From assembly GCA_030603465.1 (NCBI GenBank), contig JAUVXT010000067.1, positions 1 to 11,194 of the forward strand: DNA of 11,194 nt, read 5' to 3'. This document shows, piece by piece, positions 6,447 through 11,194 of this stretch. Numbering within the stretch: the stretch's first letter is position 1; each line of letters starts with the position of its first letter. The DNA is from Deltaproteobacteria bacterium. GTDB taxonomy: Bacteria; Desulfobacterota; Syntrophia; Syntrophales; UBA2210. The notes beneath the pieces were generated by a model. That model was not told where the DNA came from. It ran no database searches and saw only the letters and a list, made by a program, of their open reading frames with translations. Both the position numbers and the translations under genes were made by a program.

Positions 6447-6566
6447 TTGAACTGAATAGCGAGCGCATTCCCCGCTGCTTGCGGCGGGGTTAGCGAGCGA
6501 ATATAAGATAAGAAATTTCCTTAACAGTCGGAGCATCCCGCAACTTGTCGCGGGAAGCTCCAATAT
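6447..6566 (+). repeat. Composite palindromic REP-like repeat, copy B
   Basis: It fills the gap between the two amidohydrolase genes. Relative to copy A it contains an extra 34 nt with the palindrome CCCCGC-TGCTT-GCGGCGGGG, bounded by two TAGCGAGCG copies (6457-6465 and 6491-6499). The shared block TTTCCTTAACAGTCGGAG is followed by a second strong palindrome at 6530-6561: GGAGC, A, TCCCGC, an 8-nt loop, GCGGGA, A, GCTCC. Its left edge abuts the Shine-Dalgarno sequence of paralogue 1. Confidence 0.85.
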
Positions 6567-6567
6567 G

Positions 6568-7896
6568 TTACTCTATTTCAAGGCTCTTCTTTACCCTTCT
6601 CGCGATCTGATTTACCCTGTCCATTACCTCATGTTCGTCGATGGTCAAAACCTTCCAGTCTTCCATGACAACCTTCCCGTTTATCAAGACGGTCTTCACA
6701 TCGTCGCCCTTGGCGGCGTACACGAGATGTGAGCAGGCGTTGTACATGGGTGTGAGATGGGGTCTGTTGAGGTCGATAATGATAATATCTCCCTTCATCC
6801 CGACCTTCAGAGAACCGACAAGATTTTCCATACCTAGAACCCGGGCGCCGTCACAGGTTGCCATTCGCGTCACCGTGGACGCCGGCATGACCGTCGGATC
6901 CAATCTTTCAACCTTTTCGAGTTTTGCGGCCGTATCCATCTCCTGAAACATGTCAAGATTATTATTACTGGCGCACCCGTCTGTGCCAAGTCCCACAGTC
7001 ACACCATGATCAAGCATAGAAGATATGGGCGCCACACCGGAGGCAAGTTTCATATTGCTCTCCGGATTATGAACCACCTTGCACCCGTTATCGGCAAATA
7101 CTTTTATGTCCTCGCCGTCCATGGCGACGCAGTGAAAGGCGAAGAATCTCTCGTTCAGATACCCCATTTCATGCAGAAATTTTGTCGCCCTTTTCCCCAG
7201 TTTTTCCTTTAACTGTTTTGCCTCTCCCTTGTTTTCCAGAAAATGTATCGCAAGGGGAACGTTGTATTGATCGGCAAGGTCCTTGGCATCTTTGAGAAGG
7301 GAAGGGGAACAGGTATATAATGCGTGAGGTTCGACCACTATATTTACAAGGGGGTCGCTGTCCCACTTTTCGATAAGCATGCGGGTATATGCGAGACCCT
7401 CCTCGGGAGATTTGACGTTTGGCGATGGAAAATCGAATAAAACTTCGCCAATAAGGCATCTCATCCCTGATTCACTGGCTGCCTTTGCCGTTTCATCTTC
7501 GAATATGTACATATCGCAGAAAGTCGTTGTCCCCGACCGTATCATTTCCGCACAGGCAAGCTTGCTGCCCCAGTATGCCAGTTCGGGATCGACATTTCTT
7601 GCTTCGGCGGGGAATATATAGTTGTTTAACCAGTTCATCAGTTCCATGTCATCGGCTATGCCTCTGAAACAGGTCATGGCCGCGTGTGTATGGGCGTTAA
7701 TGAGTCCCGGCATCACGAGGCAATTAGTGGCATCGATCGTCTTTATCCCTCTGAACATATTCTTCAGGTCTTCATTCTTTCCCACAGCCACGATTCCATC
7801 GCCATCGATAGCGACCAAACCATTGTCTATCTGTGAATTATCATTATCGAGAGTAAGAATCGTGCCACCCGAAATGACTATGTCAACTTCCCGCAT
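6568..7896 (-). CDS. MtaD-like amidohydrolase (5'-methylthioadenosine/S-adenosylhomocysteine deaminase family), paralogue 2
   Basis: A 442-residue amidohydrolase closely related to its downstream neighbour; more than half of the residues look identical over the core by eye. Zinc ligands are H69 and H71 (NAHTHAAM), H218, H255 and D306 (GLGTDGCASNN), with E221 as likely proton shuttle and E98 in the ribose-contact position of MtaD. The H218 loop reads IHFLENKGE instead of the common HLAET, and VEPHALYTCSP replaces HSPYTCSP, so its substrate may differ from that of paralogue 1. GGGAGG lies nine bases before the ATG at 7896, which makes this start secure. It is the first gene of the pair. A repeat palindrome (7926-7977) lies in its leader. 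Confidence 0.9.
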   Translation of the reverse strand: MREVDIVISGGTILTLDNDNSQIDNGLVAIDGDGIVAVGKNEDLKNMFRGIKTIDATNCLVMPGLINAHTHAAMTCFRGIADDMELMNWLNNYIFPAEARNVDPELAYWGSKLACAEMIRSGTTTFCDMYIFEDETAKAASESGMRCLIGEVLFDFPSPNVKSPEEGLAYTRMLIEKWDSDPLVNIVVEPHALYTCSPSLLKDAKDLADQYNVPLAIHFLENKGEAKQLKEKLGKRATKFLHEMGYLNERFFAFHCVAMDGEDIKVFADNGCKVVHNPESNMKLASGVAPISSMLDHGVTVGLGTDGCASNNNLDMFQEMDTAAKLEKVERLDPTVMPASTVTRMATCDGARVLGMENLVGSLKVGMKGDIIIIDLNRPHLTPMYNACSHLVYAAKGDDVKTVLINGKVVMEDWKVLTIDEHEVMDRVNQIARRVKKSLEIE

Positions 7897-7925
7897 GTAA
7901 TATAACCTCCCTCTTGAAATTCAGA

Positions 7926-7977
7926 GTATTGAAGCTCTCCGCAGCAAGCTGCGGGGGATGCACTCGCTGTTCAGTTC
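7926..7977 (-). repeat. Palindromic REP-like repeat, copy C (inverted)
   Basis: Read on the minus strand it starts GAACTGAACAGCGAG, the left end of copies A and B, goes into the palindrome CCGCAGC-TT-GCTGCGG, and ends AGAGCTTCAATA, the right end of copy A. The long middle block of A and B is absent, so this looks like the short form of the element. It lies between the candidate promoter and the ribosome binding site of amidohydrolase paralogue 2. Confidence 0.8.
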
Positions 7978-8018
7978 ATATAAAATGATGATAGGACAGA
8001 AAAAATATCGCTTAGATC

Positions 8019-8046
8019 AATATCACAAATTACGAATCAGCTTCAA
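8019..8046 (-). promoter_or_regulatory. Weak candidate promoter for the amidohydrolase pair
   Basis: On the minus strand TTGAAG (8046-8041) is followed by a 16-nt spacer and GATATT (8024-8019), with TG placed as in an extended -10 element. The predicted leader of about 115 nt would contain repeat copy C. No other gene is supported between 7900 and 8145. Confidence 0.3.
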
Positions 8047-8145
8047 GGGATATGATCGATTTAATTGGAAAACATTTCTGCCAGAAGGCGTGTAATAGTG
8101 GATGGCGCTGCTGAAACTATTGTTGGAATTGCGGCGATTATGCCC

Positions 8146-8174
8146 TTGACATGCCTATTTAAAAATAATATAGC
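8146..8174 (+). promoter_or_regulatory. Promoter of tRNA-Leu
   Basis: TTGACA (8146-8151), a 17-nt spacer and TATAGC (8169-8174) lie 18 nt upstream of the mature tRNA 5' end. The spacing and position fit a sigma70 tRNA promoter. Confidence 0.65.
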
Positions 8175-8192
8175 TGTCTCAAACCGGTCGAT

Positions 8193-8280
8193 GCCTGGGT
8201 GGCGGAATTGGTAGACGCAAGGGACTTAAAATCCCTCGATGTTTGACATCGTGAGAGTTCGATTCTCTCCCCAGGCACCA
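8193..8280 (+). tRNA. tRNA-Leu (anticodon UAA)
   Basis: A complete class II tRNA. The acceptor arms GCCTGGG (8193-8199) and CCCAGGC (8270-8276) pair perfectly, and CCA is encoded at 8278-8280. The anticodon stem AGGGA/TCCCT encloses the loop CTTAAAA with anticodon TAA at 8227-8229. The long variable arm CGATG/CATCG and the T arm GAGAG/CTCTC with loop TTCGATT are intact. It reads the UUA codon and possibly UUG. Its 3' end faces an integrase remnant, indicating past use as an attachment site. Confidence 0.97.
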
Positions 8281-8289
8281 TAAATAATG

Positions 8290-8325
8290 GGGTTGCGGCG
8301 ATTGATGCTGCAACCCTTTTTCTCT
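8290..8325 (+). terminator. Rho-independent terminator of tRNA-Leu
   Basis: A 10-bp stem GGGTTGCGGC (8290-8299) and GCTGCAACCC (8307-8316), with one G-T wobble and a 7-nt loop, is followed directly by TTTTTCTCTTTTT. It lies 10 nt after the tRNA. Confidence 0.85.
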
Positions 8326-8458
8326 TTTTGGTGCCATTGCAACTACTTTGTAACTGTTTTTCTTGCCCTTCGCCAAACATTTGCAGTTTTTTGGCTGCCT
8401 TTTTTAGGTCTTCCGGCGAAACAATATTGTTCCTATCAAAGACTGATCTAGTTTTGTG
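8310..8458 (-). pseudogene. Tyrosine recombinase/integrase, C-terminal remnant
   Basis: The minus-strand frame begins directly after a TGA with HKTRSVFDRNNIVSPEDLKKAAKKL, quoted here by its landmarks HKTRSVFDR and SPEDLKKAAKKL. Phage-type integrases of this group carry GHKTRSVFDRYNI, in which the tyrosine is the catalytic nucleophile. Here asparagine stands in its place (codon 8431-8429). About 50 codons survive. The rest of the catalytic domain and the N-terminus are absent upstream, where the IS200-like remnant begins instead. The lysine-rich tail runs into the tRNA terminator and the frame stays open through the antisense of the tRNA. It marks an old element integrated at tRNA-Leu and is inactive. 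Confidence 0.78.
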
Positions 8459-8492
8459 TCACCATATGGTAATTGGAACTCTTTCAGCATAA

Positions 8493-8662
8493 ATGAGTAG
8501 TTACAGAAAGTTATCAGAAACAGTGTGGAGTATTGCCAATATCATATTGTATGGGTGTCGAAGTACTCATTTAAAATGTTAACAGCTTCAATGGCAAAGG
8601 AAATCGAGAGTTGCATCAGGGAATTTTCAGAACAAAAAAGATCAGAAAGGTCCGGCGCTTAA
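8493..8662 (+). pseudogene. IS200/IS605-type transposase TnpA, N-terminal remnant with frameshift
   Basis: ATG at 8493 opens MSSYRKLSETVW, and one frame over the text continues YCQYHIVWVSKYSFKMLTAS (8531 onwards) and then MAKEIESCIREFSEQKR. Together these match the start of Y1-type transposases of the IS200 group, which typically read MSxYRxxSHTVWxCQYHIVWxPKYR. Two bases (8529-8530) sit where three are expected, so the frame is broken. The frame stops at 8660-8662, well before the HUH motif and the catalytic tyrosine, which I cannot find further on. Such an enzyme moves single-stranded DNA. This copy is dead. A 10-nt palindrome ACCATATGGT (8461-8470) just upstream may belong to its left end. 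Confidence 0.78.
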
Positions 8663-8937
8663 ATGCTGTTGTTAGAGTAGGAATTGACGACATTGCTTGA
8701 AGCGAGTACAGGATACGTCATTTAGGGAATTTCAGGCCACCTCATCTATTTTCTTGACAATCTTAATCGTTAATGGTCAACTAACCCTATATCACCATCA
8801 CGGAGGAATTTCTCAAGGAAGGCTGAAATTTCAGCATAGCAATGGAAGCTAGACGTTGAGAAAGATGTTCCATTACCGTAGCGCACCTGACCGAGGCAAT
8901 GAGCTTAAACCTTTCCGACAGGGTGTTAGAGATAGTC
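8663..8937. other. Gene-free scar region
   Basis: No intact reading frame or recognisable protein fragment is found here on either strand. Short open stretches exist, but none gives a family motif. Given the mobile-element remnants to the left and a repeat palindrome to the right, it is probably decayed inserted DNA. Confidence 0.4.
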
Positions 8938-8959
8938 TTCCCCGCTGCTTGCGGCGGGG
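8938..8959 (+). repeat. Palindromic REP-like repeat core, copy D
   Basis: The 22-nt palindrome CCCCGC-TGCTT-GCGGCGGGG with its two leading T residues is identical to 6468-6489 inside copy B. The flanks are not the conserved ends of copies A to C, so only the core is present or the ends have diverged. Confidence 0.75.
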
Positions 8960-9058
8960 CAGTTTATTTGAGGAAAAGTAGAGCACCGAGACTGCCCGAC
9001 CAAGACAGATTCATTCCAGAGATAACCCTTCCCCGGTGTTCAGGAAATTCTATTGTTA

Positions 9059-9089
9059 CTGCCCTGCGTATTCCGATACGCAAGGGCAG
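9059..9089 (+). promoter_or_regulatory. Strong leader hairpin upstream of the ABC operon
   Basis: CTGCCCT (9059-9065) pairs with AGGGCAG (9083-9089), and GCGTAT (9066-9071) pairs with ATACGC (9076-9081). This gives 13 base pairs with a TCCG loop and one bulged A. It ends about 12 nt before the ribosome binding site of the ATPase gene. No T-tract follows, so it is more likely an mRNA-stabilising or regulatory hairpin than a terminator. No clear promoter was found upstream. Confidence 0.55.
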
Positions 9090-9112
9090 CAGCTGTGGTG
9101 AGGAGGACTAAT

Positions 9113-9817
9113 ATGGGATTAATAACGGCACAGAACATCTACAAAGATTATCAGGTAGGAGAGGTCAGTCTGAGGGCGCTGAACGACCTGAATTTCGAGA
9201 TTGAACCCGCTTCGTTTCTTTCCTTTGTCGGACCCTCCGGAAGCGGCAAGACTACCCTTTTGAACCTTATCGGCTGTCTTGATACACCTACTGACGGCAC
9301 ATTGACCGTGGCTGGCACGGATGTGGTCAGCCTCGACAGGAAACAGCGGGCGGCCTTCCGGGGCAGGCACATGGGATTCATCTTTCAGGATTTTAACCTC
9401 ATCCCTGTCCTTACCGTGTATGAAAATATTGAATACCCTCTCATAATGGTACAGAACGTTCCGCCGGAAGAAAGGAGGCGGCGTGTCCTGAGTCTCCTGG
9501 AATCAGTCGAAATGACGGAGCAGAAAGACAAGTATCCCGATCAGATTTCAGGGGGACAAAAACAGAGGGTTGCCGTTGCAAGGGCGCTGGTTACCGAACC
9601 TGAGCTTGTGCTTGCCGATGAGCCGACAGCTAATTTAGACAGTAAAACGGCCTATATGATTATCGAACTGATGAAAGAGATGCAGAGAAAGTCGGGCACT
9701 ACCTTCATCTTTTCCACCCATGATCAGAAGATAGTCGGCGCCGCGGAAATAATCTATACCCTGGAGGACGGAATGATCGTCGACAGGAAGGATACAGGAG
9801 GGAATGCCCATGTATAA
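9113..9817 (+). CDS. ABC transporter ATP-binding protein, LolD/MacB type
   Basis: A 234-residue cytosolic ATPase that powers the adjacent permease. All ABC motifs are present: Walker A GPSGSGKTT (40-48), Q-loop Q92, signature ISGGQKQR (145-152), Walker B LVLADEP with D169 and E170, D-loop NLDS and the H-loop histidine H203 in STHD. Size and motif spacing match LolD, MacB and FtsE relatives. I chose the ATG at 9113 because GAGGAGG lies six bases upstream; the frame is open 20 codons earlier, but that stretch covers the leader hairpin and is not protein-like. The next gene overlaps it by 8 nt. With the permease and LolA-like protein it probably forms an envelope lipoprotein or lipid export machine; drug or peptide efflux is the alternative. 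Confidence 0.92.
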   Translation: MGLITAQNIYKDYQVGEVSLRALNDLNFEIEPASFLSFVGPSGSGKTTLLNLIGCLDTPTDGTLTVAGTDVVSLDRKQRAAFRGRHMGFIFQDFNLIPVLTVYENIEYPLIMVQNVPPEERRRRVLSLLESVEMTEQKDKYPDQISGGQKQRVAVARALVTEPELVLADEPTANLDSKTAYMIIELMKEMQRKSGTTFIFSTHDQKIVGAAEIIYTLEDGMIVDRKDTGGNAHV

Positions 9818-11048
9818 TCTCCTAAAGATAGCCATCAGAAATCTTTTGAGATACCGCAGAAGAACCCTTCTGACGGCATCGCTAATCATGATCGGCGTTG
9901 TCTTCGTTCTCGTCTTCATGGCCGTTACGGGGTCCGTCAAGAGCCTTCTCATCGGACAGATTACGGACTCCATGTTAGGACACCTGCAGATCCACAAAAA
10001 GGGATATGTCGCGTCCATCGACAATCTCCCGCTCACCATAACGCTGACGCCGAAGGCCGTGCAGAAGATCGATAAGACAATTAAGGAAATCCCCGAAATC
10101 GAGGCATATTCGACGAGAATCAAATTCGGCGGTCTGTTCAGCAATTTTGTGGAGACGACCAACATTCGCCTGAATGGCGTAGTCCCGGAGATGGAATTAA
10201 AGACGGTGCCCCTCCTGCCTACAAGAATTATCAAGGGTGAAAAAACGCTGAAAAAAGGAGACATCCTTATACCGGAGCTTCTGGCCAGCGGGATGAAAGT
10301 AAAGGTGGGTGACACGGTCGTGGTAATTGCCACCAATAAAGACGGTTCCGTTAACGGGAAACAATTTATGGTCAGCGGCATACTGGAAAGCGTTACCGGG
10401 CCGGGTGGACGGGATGGCTATATCCACATTGAAGATGCCGTGGAAGTTCTGAGAATGGAACAGATGGAAATAAGCGAGATAGTGCTGAGACTCAAGGACT
10501 TCGGCACGCTGCAGGACGTTTACGAATCACTCATGGGTGCACTTTCCCAGGAAAAGAATGAAGCGGGGAAACCCGTATTCGAGGTTCATACATGGGAAAA
10601 ACTCTCTCCTTTCTACAATATCGCGCGGATGATAGACATTATGACATTGTTTATAAAGATCATGCTTATCGCAATGGTTCTCGTCAGCATCATGAATGTC
10701 ATGATAATGGCGGTTTATGAACGAATGCGTGAAATAGGAACTATTTCAGCCATAGGAACGATGCCGGGCAAAATTCTTTCCATGTTTGTTCTTGAGGGGC
10801 TTTCTCTCGGCATCTTCGGAGCGCTCATAGGGGATGCGATAGGATGCATAATAATATACATATTGAACATCTCCCATATCACCTTCAACTTCGGCCGACA
10901 GACCGGGCTGTTGCTGGCGCCCTACATCGGTGTAGCCGATATCCTCATGGTTTCGGTGACAGTCATTGTAGTATCCGTAGCGGCAAGCCTCCAGCCCGCC
11001 TTCAAGGCATCAAAAATGGAGCCTATTGAAGCACTAAGACATGTCTAA
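9810..11048 (+). CDS. ABC transporter permease, FtsX/LolCE/MacB family
   Basis: A 412-residue inner-membrane permease. After the basic start MYNLLKIAIRNLLRYRRRT comes one membrane helix (about 19-40), then a large periplasmic MacB-type domain (about 45-270), and three C-terminal helices (about 276-301, 325-353 and 376-395). Family landmarks are MREIGTISAIGTMPGKI (306-322) after the second helix, and the closing PAFKASKMEPIEALRHV, typical of LolC/LolE/MacB proteins. The start is set at 9810, where AGGAGG is eight bases upstream; another in-frame ATG at 9804 is only two bases from it. The gene overlaps the ATPase by 8 nt, indicating translational coupling. Such proteins act by mechanotransmission, moving a substrate from the outer leaflet of the inner membrane. 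The exact substrate is not readable. Confidence 0.92.
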   Translation: MYNLLKIAIRNLLRYRRRTLLTASLIMIGVVFVLVFMAVTGSVKSLLIGQITDSMLGHLQIHKKGYVASIDNLPLTITLTPKAVQKIDKTIKEIPEIEAYSTRIKFGGLFSNFVETTNIRLNGVVPEMELKTVPLLPTRIIKGEKTLKKGDILIPELLASGMKVKVGDTVVVIATNKDGSVNGKQFMVSGILESVTGPGGRDGYIHIEDAVEVLRMEQMEISEIVLRLKDFGTLQDVYESLMGALSQEKNEAGKPVFEVHTWEKLSPFYNIARMIDIMTLFIKIMLIAMVLVSIMNVMIMAVYERMREIGTISAIGTMPGKILSMFVLEGLSLGIFGALIGDAIGCIIIYILNISHITFNFGRQTGLLLAPYIGVADILMVSVTVIVVSVAASLQPAFKASKMEPIEALRHV

Positions 11049-11063
11049 AAAGGAGCTATTACT

Positions 11064-11194
11064 ATGCGAATCATAACAGCCATATTGCTGCTGCTTCTTG
11101 CCTCTCCGGCAATGGCGGTGGACGGGAACAGTCTTCTCTTGCAGGTTGACAGAAACCTGAACCCCGACTCTTACGAATCATACAAAAAACTGAT
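11064..11194 (+). CDS. LolA-like outer-membrane lipoprotein-sorting protein, 5' part
   Basis: Only the first 43 codons are in the window and the gene runs off the right edge. The protein begins MRIITAILLLLLASPAMA, a signal peptide with cleavage expected after AMA at residue 18, so it is exported to the periplasm. The mature start LLLQVDRNLNPDSYESYKKL resembles the N-terminus of proteins annotated as outer membrane lipoprotein-sorting proteins (LolA-like fold). AGGAG lies eight bases before the ATG and the gap to the permease stop is only 15 nt, so it belongs to the same operon. It could be the periplasmic acceptor for the ABC machine. The family call rests on a short N-terminal segment. Confidence 0.65.
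   Translation, partial: MRIITAILLLLLASPAMAVDGNSLLLQVDRNLNPDSYESYKKL

Noticed and set aside
8062..8150. Minus-strand stretch reading IIAAIPTIVSAAPSTITRLLAEMF before a stop, noted for its hydrophobic, protein-like look
   Set aside because: No family motif, no start and no room upstream because the tRNA promoter and gene lie there. It could be a decayed fragment but cannot be supported.
8159..8380. Open minus-strand frame of 73 codons across tRNA-Leu
   Set aside because: It includes the antisense of the tRNA, reading GERIELSRCQTSRDF, a well-known false protein. Only its upstream part is a true integrase fragment.
8899..9111. 70-codon plus-strand frame before the ABC ATPase
   Set aside because: It runs through repeat copy D and the leader hairpin, has no ribosome binding site and matches no family.
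9635..10381. Long open frame of 248 codons opposite the permease
   Set aside because: It is antisense to the ATPase and permease genes. Its apparent hydrophobicity mirrors the sense strand.
1..11194. CRISPR array, toxin-antitoxin pair or defence cluster
   Set aside because: No regularly spaced short repeats, cas genes, or small paired genes with such motifs were seen.

Overview
The window reads as chromosomal DNA of an anaerobic deltaproteobacterium (Desulfobacterota, perhaps Syntrophales-like). This is inferred from the gene mix, not proven: mannose-family PTS pieces, an IHF subunit, beta-oxidation genes and a LolCDE/MacB-like export operon. The tRNA gene encodes its own CCA end.

Layout. 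Positions 1-168 hold a compact, RNA-like set of nested inverted repeats and one copy of a 24-nt direct repeat. On the minus strand, 2293 down to 169 is one gene block: PTS IIA, IIB and IIC of the mannose family, then a RimI-type acetyltransferase. No IID gene is seen. A divergent promoter region (2294-2549) separates this from a plus-strand NUDIX hydrolase (2550-3035), whose last codons come from a dispersed palindromic repeat. On the minus strand follow an IHF/HU protein (3115-3402), an acyl-CoA dehydrogenase (3477-4619), the truncated C-terminal end of a 3-hydroxyacyl-CoA dehydrogenase (about 4860-5075), and two tandem MtaD-like amidohydrolases (5096-6442 and 6568-7896) separated by a composite palindromic repeat.

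From 7900 to 9100 lies a scar zone: another repeat copy, a complete tRNA-Leu(UAA) with promoter and terminator, the tail of a tyrosine integrase pointing at the tRNA 3' end, a frameshifted N-terminus of an IS200/IS605-type TnpA, and a fourth repeat palindrome. The last 2 kb is a clean plus-strand operon: ABC ATPase, FtsX/MacB-like permease, and the start of an exported LolA-like lipoprotein-sorting protein, probably serving lipoprotein or lipid traffic at the envelope.

No convincing new multi-gene defence or mobile system is visible. The most noteworthy material is a family of REP-like palindromes (four copies, one apparently a nested insertion with a 9-nt duplication), the 24-nt direct repeat flanking the PTS-rimI block, the structured left-edge element, the layered mobile-element remnants beside tRNA-Leu, and the truncated dehydrogenase joined to the deaminase pair.
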